A DNA stretch of 64,000 bases from Casuarius casuarius (lineage: Eukaryota > Chordata > Aves > Casuariiformes > Casuariidae). This document shows, one piece after another, positions 1 to 10,612 of the stretch. Position numbers and translations under genes: made by a program. The notes below the pieces were generated by a model. It was not told the DNA's origin. It ran no database searches and saw only the letters and a program-made list of their open reading frames with translations. Numbering within the stretch: position 1 is the stretch's first letter; each line of letters begins with the position of its first letter. Location of the stretch: positions 908,849 to 972,848 of the forward strand of contig PTFA01000160.1 in the NCBI GenBank assembly GCA_003342895.1. The letters are read 5' to 3'.

Positions 1-2290
1 AGGTCTGCTGCCACCGAAAGCGCTTTTCTCTGCCCTCCTTCCACTTACACAGCAAGGGCTGGGCTGGAATGAGCTGGGCAACTTTCCTGTCTTCTTGGCT
101 TTCAAGGGTGAGGGGAGAATCAGTTTAACCTCCTAAGGGTGTTGGCTCATCCCGCTAAGGGGAAATAATGGAGAACCTTGAGGTAACAATTTTTATTTCC
201 TTTATTGCCAGGAAACAGAATTTTCTGGGGCCGCTCCCAGGACGGGAGACTCTTGTCTTGCCCAACCGTGCCTGCTCAGGCTCCTCGGTGAGGAGCATAA
301 ATGTGTCCTTTAAAAGCCCTCAGAAAATTACACCATACGCAATCAGAAGCCTGGCGTCCTCTCAGGTCTTGTCTGCACAGGTTGCAACAGGAACCCAGTT
401 CGTGGCTCCGTGGGCAGTGACCAGGCACAGGCTAACGTCAGGATGGGTGAAGCCATCCTTGCTCTTCACCCCGGCTGACAGCCTTCCGGCAGCAGCCTCT
501 TCTCGGGGGTGTGGTCACCCCCAGGACTCCTCAGAACTGAAGTGCTGCAGCCTGAAATACTCACGATCTCCAAAATGCAGGCCCGCTTCACCCTCCGACC
601 TCCCGGGACATGAATTGGGACCCTGCTTCCCTCCTGGTTTCCTGGACAGGAGACAGGAACAGCTTGATTTTAGCTGGTCACAGGACACCCATTGGCGGTG
701 AACTGGGGTGTGAAGAGGTGGCTTCATGGCGAAGCTGGTCTGTCTTCTTGCACCTCAGGTGATAAGTCAGAGGGTGTTTCACGTACACCTGTGAGGGCAG
801 TGGAAGAGATCGGAGAGGATCAGTGGACCACATGGAAGGCTTGTGAATGTCCCGGACAGGCGGAGAGAGCTCCTGCAACATGCCCCAAACGCATTGTGCT
901 CCCCCTCGGAGGCCGGGGAATAGCTGTGGTTACTGTAACCAGGCAATGTGTTTATGTTTGGGTTTATTGCTTGCATGGGATGGGAGAAGGATGTGACCTC
1001 ATGTACGGATTGTGGGGTATGTCCATAACCGTTTCCAGCAGAGCTGCACCAAATACATCTATTGAGTTAATAAAAGCTATTACTAACTTGGATACAAAAC
1101 ACAACGAAACAAGAACATGGTAAAGTTTCAAAGTGCAGAACTAAGACTAGGCCTTATAAGCCCTACTTTTGGAAGGGTTTTTTCCTGGTGCTGGGCAGGA
1201 CAACCTTCTAATTAAGTGGGTTGAAATGGCATGATGTATTTGTGACATTTTGCAGGCCGCTGGAAGGTCAGAAGGGCAGTGCGTGCCGTTTCTGAGAAGT
1301 GCTCCCTCCACAGCTGCTTGCCTCTGCGCTGTCTGCGTCATATCCCTTCGCAGGGCCACGGGCTCCTTTGCAGTCCCTGGAGACACATCAGGACACGGTT
1401 CCTCCACAGCTCTCCCTTCATGGCTCTGTTGGGATGAATTCAGTGTTTCCTGGAACAGACCCCTCTAGCTTCTTTCTTTCCATCTGGAGACTTGCCAGCC
1501 TCTTTACCTGGGCCACCGAGTTATAGGTGCTGAGGGAAACTGGAACAAGTGAAAATACTTATTGTCCTGCTTCTACTCCTTGTGCCAGCACAGCTAATTT
1601 TTTTTGCCCAGCAAATCTGGAACATCATTCCAATCTTCTCTTCCCACTCTGGTAGCTCCTATGGAGACGTTAAAAGGCTTTTCAGATTACTTGCCCCAAT
1701 GGGGGATGCAGCAGGGGAAGCTGTGCGTGCAGCTCGTTGGTTGGCTCCGTGTTGCTGAAGGGATACAGGGGATATCTTGGAGTGCGATGGATGAGGTGAG
1801 TGGAGGAGAACAGCTAGCCGGAGAGCTATGTGGGCCATGCCCAGACTCCCATGGAGCAGTCTGGGAAGGATGTTTCTCACATGGATAATCCTCTGGGGCC
1901 AAGGAGCAGCATCCCTATATGCTGCAGGTGTGAAGATGCTTTAAGGGAGCAAAGCTCAGGACCCAGAGGGACCGCAGTCCCCTCGAAGGGCAGATGCTGT
2001 CACTGGGATCCCTGCTGGGCAGCAGTGAGGATGTGCCATAACTGCAGCCCAAAGCTTCCCTGCCCCAAGGCACATTCCCAGCTCAGCCTCTTCGGGGTCC
2101 CTCGTGCCAGCCTCAGTCCAGTCACTCTGACCATCTATTGCAAGGGGCCCTTCATGTCCTCTTTCTTCCCCTCTTTTGCCATGATTACTTTTCCTTCCCA
2201 CCAGCCACGCTGGGAGCAGTGGCCACGCTGGTGGTGCCCGGTGCTCAGTGAGGGCTGGGCATGCGCTGGCACCGTGAGCTGGGGCATCCC
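1..2290. other. No gene seen; mixed-composition intergenic or intronic DNA
   Basis: Every open frame here is short, overlaps others on both strands and lacks a recognisable domain. A good splice-donor match (GAG/GTGAGT) occurs with its GT at 1796, and an AATAAA hexamer at 1069-1074. Neither is joined to a credible exon. I see no repeat family in this stretch. Confidence 0.6.
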
Positions 2291-2291
2291 A

Positions 2292-2420
2292 CCTCTGCGT
2301 GATTAATTATCCCCTGAGCTGGCTGACTTTTTCACCTCCAGCCATAATTCAAAGTCTCAGAAAAATCCGTGTTTTTCTTCTCCCTGTACCATTTAATTAG
2401 TTACACATGTCCCCAGGACT
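2292..2420. promoter_or_regulatory. Candidate conserved non-coding block with homeodomain motifs
   Basis: A short AT-rich block sits between GC-rich neighbours. It contains the near-palindrome GATTAATTATC (2301-2311) and TTTAATTAGTTA (2392-2403), both with TAAT cores typical of homeodomain binding. The composition contrast and motif spacing are what is seen. An enhancer role is inference and needs cross-species alignment. Confidence 0.3.
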
Positions 2421-2479
2421 ATATTTTTCATGGTGCACTCAGAAAATTAAGAGAAAGTGGTGATAAGCTTTCCTCATTA

Positions 2480-3020
2480 CCTGGCGCTCTCTGTTGCGAG
2501 GGGCCGCTGGGCGTCTCGGCGCGAGGCGGCAGCAGACGGCCCGAAGGCCGACCCGCTCCTCCCGCGACGCCGTCCGCTCCGCCGAGCGGTGGGAGAGGAA
2601 GCGGGGAGGCTCGCTGCCGAGGAGGGGGGACCAAGCCCCATCGCGGCTGCTGGCAGGAGGGGCAGCGCTCTTCGCCTTCACGCCTGCGTGGTGGCTGGAT
2701 GATGGTCACAGGTTTATCCCTTGGTGCCAGCGGAGCGAGGTCAGCCCATTTCGGAGCTGGTCCTCGCCTCGGATGAGAGGCCCCTGCAGCACCCGGAGGT
2801 GATGGCCGTCATCAGGTCACGGGTGGCTGGAGAGCTGCTTCGGGGCTATTTCTTTTCCCCTGAGCCCTCGCAGACTGAGCGCCGCTGCCCCGGAGGGTGC
2901 AGAGCACGGTAGCGTCCGTCCGGGATGCGCTTCTCCATGCCGTGTGCGGGCAGAGCACCGGAGCCGTGGCACTGCCCCATCCCGCTTCCCTCCTGGAGTG
3001 GCTGATCATGCCGGATCCCC
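2480..3020. promoter_or_regulatory. CpG-rich patch (orphan CpG island candidate)
   Basis: CpG dinucleotides are dense, most clearly at 2490-2690 where I count roughly 28, about as many as the base composition predicts or more. Vertebrate bulk DNA is usually CpG-depleted, so such a patch is often an unmethylated promoter or an orphan island. No coding exon is attached on either side. Overlapping frames on both strands here are a by-product of high GC. Confidence 0.5.
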
Positions 3021-3404
3021 TCAGGGGCGCACACGGACTCCCAGCAGCACGCCGGCCTGTTTCCCAGGGAGGATGGTGCAATCCACATGGGAAGGAGCGG
3101 GGCCCGAAACATCACGTTGCTTTGCAGCCTGGAGCTGGGACCAGCCGCAGAGCCGGCGTCCTGCAGCGGTCGGGGTCGAGCGAGGGGGACGTCACGCGCT
3201 GGCGGTGTCCTGCTGTCCTCCCTGCCGGGATGCCCGTCCTTGCAGAAGCAGGTCAGGGAGGAAGAGTGGGGTCATCCCGTTGCACAGGAGTGTTTTTCCA
3301 AAAAGCCGACGAGCGCTGCTCCAAGCACCGCGGCATGGCACCTGCGTGGCCGGGCCCCAGCACTGCCCATCCCACAGGGCTTCCAGCTCCCTCTGGAAAT
3401 TCCA

Positions 3405-3419
3405 CCCCCCCCCGCCCCA
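3405..3419. repeat. C-tract (C9-G-C4)
   Basis: Nine consecutive C, one G, then four C. The complementary strand is a G-run that could join a G-quadruplex. It is a slippage-prone homopolymer. Confidence 0.85.
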
Positions 3420-3960
3420 GCCACCCAGATCAAAACAAAGCAAACCCCTCTGCCGTGCTGCTGCTGTCATTCCCCCAGCGCACGGGGATGTTGCAGGGGG
3501 GTCTCAGAGACTGGGGTGCAGTGCCCTGGGGCACCGGCCCCTGGGGAAGCCCTGCTCCACCAGCCAGCCTCGCTCTTCCCCGGGTCCTGGGACAGGACAG
3601 CATCCTTCCTCCCGCCGTCACCGGTGCACGGCACCCCGGGGCTCGGCCGCGCAGGCGGGATGGGCTGTGCCTTGCCAGTGCTCCGAAAGCTCCAGCTCTC
3701 ATCCAAAAGCGGGAGACAAAACACAAACGGGGGGAGCAGCGCGGGTGCCACAAATTCCTCCGGCGTGAAATCTCTGTTTAGAGCTTCCCTCGCAGATCAT
3801 AAACGCAGGAATTCGGCCTGCCAGGGCGAGCGGTTCGCGGCGTCCCTGCAAAGGAAATATTTGCTTTACGCGAGGAGATCAAAGCCCCCCAGCTCCCGCC
3901 GCCTCCCCCGGTGCCCACCAGCACAGCCAGGTCGTGCCAAGCGGCTCAGGTGCCCGCCGT

Positions 3961-4008
3961 GGGCATGGGGCACTGCGGGCATGGGGCACCGTGGGCATGG
4001 GGCACCGC
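3961..4008 (+). repeat. Tandem repeat, 16-bp unit x 3
   Basis: Three consecutive copies of GGGCATGGGGCACYGY differ only at positions 14 and 16. This is a short GC-rich minisatellite with no coding meaning evident. Confidence 0.9.
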
Positions 4009-4060
4009 GCAGCCCGGCCGCACGCTCCCTTCCCGTGCCAGGCAGCTCATCTTTTTTCCC

Positions 4061-4660
4061 TGCAGGGCTGCGTGCCTGCTCCCAAGCCGGTTTCAGGTGC
4101 TGACAGGTGAGTCATCCAGCCTTTGCAGCTCTCTCTGCCATGAGACACGAGCAAAAGCCATGCCCAGCCTTAAAACCCAGGGGTGGAGGGACCCCGATGT
4201 CCCCCGCTGCTCAGGATCCCCGCAGGCAGCAGTGAGCATCACCGGGGGCTGTGCGCTGGGATTGTGGCACCAGTGAGCTTAACCGGGAGCTCAGGGAAAC
4301 AGCTCAGGTTTTAAAGTCTACCTGAGCGTGGCTGTGGCTCTTTAAGGGGGAGGAAAGGAAGGACAGACCTTTGCTGTTGCAAGATTTGCTGATTTTCTTT
4401 TCCAATGTCTTAGTCTTTCTCTTTTTCCCCATCTGCTTGCTGGGTCTTGTAGGAGAAGCTGACCTTGCTGGGAAGCCGCCTGCTCTCGCGCCCTGTTCTG
4501 CCGAGCTCCGGCTGATCACGACCGATGTTCACCCCCAGCCAGGCTCTGCTCCATGTCCCGCATCAGCCCACCTGGGCAAAGGGAAAGAAAAGGGGCGGAA
4601 AGAAAGGCCCCCACCAAGACAGGGATTTATGGTCACCGGCGACAGGTGACAACGACACAC
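4061..4660. other. No gene seen
   Basis: The stretch holds a strong donor-like CAG/GTGAGT (GT at 4107) whose bases overlap an AP-1-type TGAGTCA (4108-4114). No matching exon or acceptor is convincing. A plus-strand frame at 4371-4649 begins with a hydrophobic run but has no family resemblance. Confidence 0.6.
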
Positions 4661-4664
4661 CAAG

Positions 4665-4872
4665 ACCTCCCGGTTTTACAAGCAACAGTTTTGAGTTGAT
4701 TGACTGCTTAAATAAGTTTGCTCTGATCCCGAGCACAGTGTATCCAGCACAAATTGGAAAAGAAAAAGTTTTAGCAGGAAGAGAGAGGGGAAAAGGGGAG
4801 CATAAAACATTTTACGTCACGTCAGAGGAATATGCAGTTTGCACACAGAATATGCAGCATTAGGTTAAAAAA
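4665..4872. promoter_or_regulatory. Candidate regulatory block: double CRE and repeated AATATGCAG
   Basis: An AT-rich block contains two overlapping CRE half-sites, ACGTCACGTCA (4814-4824). Two copies of AATATGCAG follow (4829-4837 and 4849-4857), spaced exactly 20 bp. CREB/ATF proteins bind ACGTCA, and AATATGCA resembles a POU octamer variant. The motifs are seen; regulatory function is inference. Confidence 0.35.
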
Positions 4873-5804
4873 AAACCCTGGAGGCAGCTAGAGAAGTGGG
4901 GGGGTGAAGTGAAAGGGGAGAGAAAGGAGCAGAAGAGCTTTCTCCTGAGCTGCAGGAGTGCGTTTCCTCCCGCAGAGGCATCGAGGGCAGCAGCCAGGCT
5001 GGAGCCGGTACCAGCTGGCTCCCCGCAGGGTCCCAGGAGGGGACAAGGCTGAGAGCCGGGTGCCTCTTGCCCTTCCCCAAGAGGTGCTGGGAGCCTCCAC
5101 ATCCAGCCATACCAGCAGGAGAGATTTCCTGGGGAAACTACAGGTCCTTCTTCCTTTTTAAGCCCCTGTATAAGTCTTTTCTTCTTGCCCGCAAAGGAAC
5201 TGGAGCTTGCAGGACCCTTCCCAGCAGGACCAGTGCCCCTGTCCCTCCCATCCCACCCAGCACACCTGGGTAGGGGGCACGTGGCACCTTTTTAAGGCCG
5301 AGGCAGCAGTCGCACAGCTGCTCCTCACTCACCTGCCGTGGGAAGGGGGTATAAACCCTCCCAAGCAGCACCCGGGGGACCAGCTTGCTGAGGGGGTGGT
5401 GGTGGCAGTGGGTTTGTGGCAGGGACTTGAGGACCTTCCTGGGGGAAGGCAGCTTCTTTCTCTATGTGCTTCCCCGTAAGCACTGCTGAAGCAAGGGCAG
5501 CGGGTGTTTAGGGCCTTGGTTAGAAGAGCAGCAGCTCCGGCAGGGCAGAGAGCAGTCGGAGGCTGTGCCGCCCTGGCCTCCCCTCGACGCGTGGTGCTGC
5601 TGCCCCCGAGTCTCGGTAACGCCCCGGCCGTAGTCTCCTTCCTAGCAGTGCTGCGTGAAGTGCAATTAAAAAAATGCTCTTTTCTCACCGTTTCCAGCAG
5701 CGAGCAACCAGCTGCTTCCCTCCCCGCTGCTGGCTCTGACCTTCCTCTTCTCCTCCGACTCCCCTCCGCCACCTCGCAGCCCCGAGGCTGTAACATGGGG
5801 GCAG
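4873..5804. other. No gene seen; isolated TATA-like box
   Basis: Moderately GC-rich sequence without recognisable exons or repeats. GGTATAAAC (TATAAA at 5350-5355) resembles a TATA box on the plus strand, but no open frame or initiator context downstream makes it a convincing promoter. Confidence 0.55.
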
Positions 5805-5882
5805 CGGGATGCGGGAGAAGTGAGCTCCGTCGGGATGCAGGAGAAGTGAGCTCCGTCGGGATGCAGGAGAAGCGAGCTCTGT
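5805..5882 (+). repeat. Tandem repeat, 26-bp unit x 3
   Basis: Three head-to-tail copies of a 26-bp unit begin CGGGATGC and end GAGCTCCGT. They differ by a few substitutions (G/A in copy 1, T/C changes in copy 3). The low divergence suggests recent duplication by slippage or unequal exchange. Each copy carries a SacI-type GAGCTC palindrome. Confidence 0.9.
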
Positions 5883-6120
5883 CACGGTCCGTGCTGCTGT
5901 GCGGATCCCAGCGGCTCGCAGGGCCTGCCGAGGTGATCCCAGGCGCAGCGCGAGGGATGCGGTGTCCGGATCCCCGCCGCGCGGCCCCGATGCAGCGTGG
6001 CCATCGGCGGGCAGATGCAGGTCGAGCGAGCCGTCCCCGGCAGACAAGAGCCGTGCGCTGTGCCGTGCGCCTTCCTGTCTCGAGCAGTGTTTGCTTTCGT
6101 TCAGCAAGGTCTCTCGCCTG
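5883..6120. other. CpG-rich tail after the tandem repeat; no gene
   Basis: CpGs are frequent (for example 5940-6060) but the patch is short. Frames in this stretch overlap in several phases on both strands and resemble no protein family. Confidence 0.45.
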
Positions 6121-6350
6121 ACTTTTGCACAGCAGCCCGGCAGCCTGAGGCTACCAGGAAATTTATTAGACTTGTAAAACTTCAGGGCTCAAATCTAATT
6201 GTCTCCATCTCCTCCGGATCCCTCGAGGGAAGCGCTTTGATTTAAGCCCCAATTCCAGAGTGAGCCAGCGAGTCAGCAGTCGGCACTTGAAGTCAAATGA
6301 ACAATTTGTGCCAGGGCCAAAGGATAATTGTGGCCCCCGTTGTTCGGAGG
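6121..6350. promoter_or_regulatory. Candidate conserved enhancer-like block
   Basis: This AT-richer block carries several homeodomain/SOX-type cores in about 170 bp: AAATTTATTAGA (around 6159-6170), CTAATTG (6195-6201), AACAATTTG (6300-6308) and ATAATTG (6324-6330). TTGTTC follows shortly after. Dense TAAT and ACAAT cores flanked by CpG-rich DNA are common in vertebrate developmental enhancers. Conservation cannot be judged from one sequence. Confidence 0.35.
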
Positions 6351-8447
6351 TCTGAATTCCAGGGAGCAACGTGGGGCTCGCTGGAGGTGTACCTATGCGC
6401 GAGGAAATCGGTCCCTCCTGTCTGTCTTGCCTGCCCCGATGGAAACGGCCCACTCGGAGCAGAGCTGAGAGAAACCTCAGTTCGCGGTGACAGCAGCCAA
6501 GGGCAGGGACACGGAGCTCGTCTCCTCTAGCACAAGCATCGAGCACGAGGAGAACAAAAGACTCGTCTTATTCCGGCTCTGTTCTGCAGTTCTGAGTCCC
6601 AGATCGCAGGATCACAGAAACAGCATTGATGGGAGTGAAGCTGTTTTAATCTCATAGGGGCTTCCCGCTGAGCAGGGTTTTGCTTAGTGATGGGAAGCAA
6701 CACCCGCTGGGTGGGAAGGGGAGAAGCGGCCAAGCACGGGGCGCCTGGCCGGGCGCAGAAGGGGAGGTGGCTCCAAGGCAGGGGCTGGAGGCTCCCTGGG
6801 TCCTGCGTGGTTTTGCTTCCTGCGAAGGGAGGCGGAGGTCGGCAGCTGCGGGTGGGCTGAGGATGCTGCCTTGCAGAAGGGGTTATTTCTGGAAGTCAGC
6901 TCTGCTGCGGATCGATGCTGAGCCCATCGTGATGGAAAAGCAGCCTCAGGAGTTAGCTGGGGGGTCTGGAGAGAGGAAGGGTCACTGCCAGGAGGGAGTG
7001 AAAGGGATATTCAGGAAACCACCAAAGAAGGGGGAAAAGAAAGCAGTTGGTGCAGTGGGGGTTCAAGGTGCCCATATGGAGAGTGGGGCATGCAGGACAT
7101 CCGAGCAGCCCTTGGGGCAGGGAGGTTTCCAGCTGAGGAGCAGCGGGTGCCTCAGGCCCGCGGTGGAGAGGATGCTCTGCCGCAGCCTTGGGGCCTGCCA
7201 AAATGCTACTGTAGCTCTAAAAATCCCCCTGTTCGGCCCACGCGGTCCCCTTCCTGACCCTGCTGCATCTCTCGTGCCGGGTGCCTCCTCCGCACTGGTT
7301 TGCGGCCGAGCGATGCTGCCGCAGCTCGTCTCCCTTCGCACGCCCTGCATGACAGCGCGTTCGTGCTGATGGAGCGGCTTTTCTGTGCGGGTAAATGTGT
7401 TTGTCTGATCCATTGACTGGAAAAACCATCCTGAGCTTGCTAAATCCTCGCTGCCTTTCCAACGGCTGGCGGCGGCTGCGCGCGGGCTCTTTAGTCCGTC
7501 GGTTTTTGTGATTACCTTGCGGGTTATTCCGGCGGGGGACAGGGCTCATGGACGGGCTGTAATCCTGCGCTCAGTGTCCCTGGCCCATCACCGGCTCAGT
7601 CGGCTGTGGTCACTGCGGGTTTGTTGCCTGAAGCAACTTCATCACAGCAAATTACAAACTCGGGTAGGTTTTGCAGCTCTGCCTGTGGCCTGCCTGGCAG
7701 TGGGAAACATGCTCCCTCAGCAGTCTCTTTCTTCCGTCTTTTATTCTCTTTTTAAAGATGAACTTTGCTTTCCTGCTCAGCAATGGCATTTTGCATGAGC
7801 AGCACTGGACCCGGCGCGGCTGCCGAGCTGAGCACGTCCAGTTCCCCGCGCGCAGCAGGTCTTTCCATCCATCTCCATCAGGGCTTGCAAACGTCCAGCC
7901 CTCGTGGCAGAGGCGAGCGGGGAGAGCCTTGGTTGGAGGGGGGCGCGGTGCAGGGCAGGCTCGGCCGGCCGCAGGGCCGGGTGCCCCGTGCAGCACCCGC
8001 AGCCCAGGTCTGCGCCCCGGGGCTCGGTCACGCTGTGCGTTTGCCTCTAACCCGCCCTGAGCTCTGGGTACCGGGTACTTGCGAGCTGCTCACGGGCAAC
8101 TTGCAACTTTTTGAGTTTAAATTCACTCAGCAAAACTAGGTGACTTCTGGATTTGCAAGCTGCCTGGGAACTGCTCACAATTCTCCATTCACAGGTGGCT
8201 TAAAAAAGAAAGTACAAAACGCAAGAAAGGAAAGTTTGGCTGTGTATTGCAGTAGGTGACTCCTCGATGGTCCACGTGGTCTAACGCGCTTCCGAGCTGC
8301 GGTCCCCGAAGCAGCGAACCGTGGAGAGGTGATAACAGCACCTTCCCGGGCAGCTCTGGCGTGACCATCCGCGGCGTTGCACGCTCTCCGGTGCCTCTCA
8401 TTAGCGGAAATAAATGGATACATTGCAGGGAGGGGATCGGGGTAGAT
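6351..8447. other. No gene seen
   Basis: The composition alternates between moderate and high GC. The longest plus frame (6680-7369) is glycine/arginine-rich and shadowed by minus-strand frames across the same bases. I recognise no transposon, RNA or domain here. Confidence 0.55.
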
Positions 8448-8655
8448 TTATGGAGAGGGATTAAAAGAACTAAATATACATAGTTTAGTGAAGAGACGTT
8501 TAAGGGAAAGGGCATGCGTGTCTAGGGAGGGAGCGAGAACTATAATAACAGTCTATAAATATTTGAAGGTGTAGGCACCAAGAAGCAGATTGATTTATTT
8601 ATGGTAATGTAAACGGGATACAGTTAAGTAAGAGGGAAAGATACATCACGGGAAG
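8448..8655 (+). mobile_element. Degraded CR1/L3-type LINE fragment (3' region)
   Basis: The sequence follows the 3' region of CR1-type LINEs in the sense direction: a 'ggattaaaagaactaaat' segment (cf. 'attaaaagagctgaat' in CR1), 'tagtttagtgaagagacg', then 'gtctataaatatttgaagg' and 'attgatttatttatggtaatg'. These follow in the order expected for CR1/L3 copies of reptiles and birds. CR1 elements retrotranspose with their own reverse transcriptase and are usually 5'-truncated. Only a short heavily diverged 3' piece remains, with no open frame, so it is dead. The match is from memory of the consensus. Confidence 0.7.
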
Positions 8656-9180
8656 ATGCTGTGGACGTTTCCCTGTGGAAGGAGCGGGGACCCGGTGTTC
8701 AGAGTCGCGGAGGAGGTGGCAGCCGGGGCACTCGCTGCCGGCGCTTGGCCGCGGGGGCTCCGGGTGCTGCGACGTGCGGCGGCCCTGGCTGCGGGCTGTG
8801 CCTTCGGAGGGGGTCCGGGCCCTTTATTCCCCGTCACTCAGCACCGTGAGATTTTTCTGTTTTGTCTCTTCCTTAATGGAGCTCGGATGATGCCTATGTT
8901 TCTCCTCCTCCTCCTCCCCACCGCGCCTCGTTGTGCCAAGCTGTTCATGTGCAATCCTCGCATCTCGGGCAGGACTCGAGCTCCAAGGCCTGCCCGCTCC
9001 TGCAGCCGGCCCCCCTCCTCTCCCCGCTTCCCCGCCGGGGTGGCATGTTCTCCCTTCCGAGCGCCACGTTAGGTGGCGAAGCCTGGCTGGCAGCGCCACG
9101 TTCCCCCTTCCCTGTTCCCAGTGCAAACGGAACAGATGGGAGCGAGGAAGGCTCGCTCCGCCTGTGCCAGGGTGAAAATG
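8656..9180. other. GC-rich stretch without a gene
   Basis: CpG density is raised at about 8690-8780 and 8940-9060. Frames occur in every phase and on both strands, with no recognisable product. Confidence 0.5.
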
Positions 9181-9475
9181 GCTCAGCTGCAAATGAATAT
9201 TTCCAGAAACCTCGTCTTCCTTGGTTTATAATTATGAGCAGATTTTCTTGTGGATAAAAGGGAGGCTGGTTTCAAAAAAGAAATGACCCTGTGTGGGAAG
9301 AACTGATTCTTCTTGGAAAATATGGTGCCTCGAGCAAGTTTAACTCTTCTGGTTCCTCCAGGCATGAACAGATTTGCTGCATTCAAATTCCTGTCAGCCA
9401 GCTCAGAGTCTGAGGCTTGGCACGGGAAGCTGTTTGGTGCACGAATCAAAATCTATTTTGAAACAACAAGTTCCC
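9181..9475. promoter_or_regulatory. Candidate conserved non-coding block
   Basis: An AT-rich island lies between two GC-rich stretches and begins with CAGCTGCAAATGAATATTTCC-like sequence (an E-box CAGCTG beside an octamer-like core), followed by TTATAATTATGAGC. No transposon similarity was recognised. The call rests on composition and motif content only. Confidence 0.25.
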
Positions 9476-9929
9476 CTGCGCAAGCTGCGCTCACACACCT
9501 TTGAGATCTGGAGGTCGTGATTTCTCCGTAAAGCCTTTCCCCCGAGGCTGCCAGGCCCCGGGGCATCCGCAGCAAGCGGCGGCTCCCTGCGCGGAGGCCC
9601 CGGGCCAGGAACTGGGATGCCCTGGGGCGAGCGGTTGGACGGCGGCGTTGTGGCTGTGGGTTTGGGGCTGGGGAGGCCGCTGTGGAATAGATTTGTTGTA
9701 TTTAAGCCCAAACATTTCCTCCAGGGCTGATGGCATCGCTCGCCGCTGCCCCAATGCGTGCTGCGGAGTCACTCCGCGTCCCTGCCCTGTGCCCCATCCC
9801 CGTCGCGGCTGCATCTGTGAGCCTGGAGCATCCCCTCAACACCTCCCGGCACGAAGCCGCCGGGGACGAAGCCGCCAGACACAGCCCGTGTGATGCCCGC
9901 GTCGCGTCGCGCAGCTGCCCAGCCTGTTG
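9476..9929. other. GC-rich stretch without a gene
   Basis: CpG-containing DNA with overlapping frames in several phases on both strands. The short minus-strand frames share no resemblance with known proteins. Confidence 0.5.
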
Positions 9930-10190
9930 CTCTGATGACGAGCGCATCACTATTTATTATTACGACTTCAGCAGCGAGCCAGTCAGGAGGGCTGGGAAAG
10001 AGGAATCCCTCCATTTTACCAAAATTATCTTTGATATGTCAAAAATGGCAAGGAAAATTTATGAAACAGACGTGAAAGGCAAACAGGTCCTTGGAAGTTT
10101 TCCCCAGCGTGAGAGAAGCTCTTGAAGTTTATTCGTATAACAGCCACCTTATTAAAGAGCTTCTTGGAGAACTTTGAACAGCATTCTATA
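9930..10190 (+). other. AT-rich block with a protein-like but unsupported frame
   Basis: The last 60 or so codons of a plus-strand frame ending at 10125 read like ordinary soluble protein, with mixed charged and hydrophobic residues. The frame's upstream half is GC-rich filler. No splice acceptor with a clear polypyrimidine tract precedes the better part, and I recognise no family. It is more likely a non-coding conserved or chance AT-rich block than an exon. Confidence 0.25.
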
Positions 10191-10234
10191 TGGAAACAAA
10201 TCTGCCTCTATAGCAGCGGTTTTCTGTGTTTCTT

Positions 10235-10420
10235 TTGATAACGATAATGATCTTACATTTCTGTACCGCCTTTCATCTTGCCGGATCTTAATGAGCTTTA
10301 CAGACAAATGTGCAAGCTATACGCAAAGATCAATTCGCCCAACAATGACAGGCAGCCGCTGCCGGGGTGGGATGTGGCAGGTGTTTACACAGCCTACTGC
10401 AAAATCATTTCAGGCAGGAG
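10235..10420 (-). mobile_element. MIR/CORE-type SINE relic
   Basis: The plus strand reads like the reverse complement of a CORE-SINE 3' half: 'gataacgataatgatcttac', then 'gcctttcatctt' and 'gatcttaatgagctttacag'. This matches the common 'cgcctttcatcc...caaagcgctttacaaac' pattern. The remaining 3' part to about 10420 is weaker. It is non-autonomous, ancient and heavily diverged. Confidence 0.5.
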
Positions 10421-10612
10421 TGGAAGAGATTGGGTTTTGTTTTGATTTTTGTTATTTATTGAAAATGCAGGCAGCATTTTAGAGAAGCAGAATTTGGCAA
10501 GCTAGAATTTGGCCAGGACAACAAAGTCGTCTCTCTGTATTTCCTTTTGGAGCTGTTCCTCTTTTCAATACATATTTCGCCCTTCTCTGTGCCAGGGAAG
10601 GGATCACTGCCC

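Larger units (their letters stand above)
3100..4060. other. GC-rich stretch with long spurious frames; no gene supported
   Basis: Three plus-strand frames of about 275-340 codons run through this GC-rich DNA in different phases, with further frames on the minus strand. Their translations are proline/arginine/serine/alanine-rich without a family signature. That is what GC-rich non-coding DNA gives when stop codons are rare. A C-tract lies at 3405-3419 and a 16-bp tandem repeat at 3961-4008. Confidence 0.55.

Noticed and set aside
1549..1758. Frame starting with a hydrophobic, signal-peptide-like stretch
   Set aside because: The frame begins with GTG, not ATG, and the sequence after the hydrophobic part matches no secreted family. 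A pyrimidine-rich tract explains the Leu/Val run.
3087..4103. 338-codon plus-strand open frame, with two other long plus frames overlapping it (2897-3781 and 2944-3768)
   Set aside because: GC-rich DNA keeps three phases open at once. No domain is seen, and composition is Pro/Arg/Ser/Ala-rich with a tandem repeat inside.
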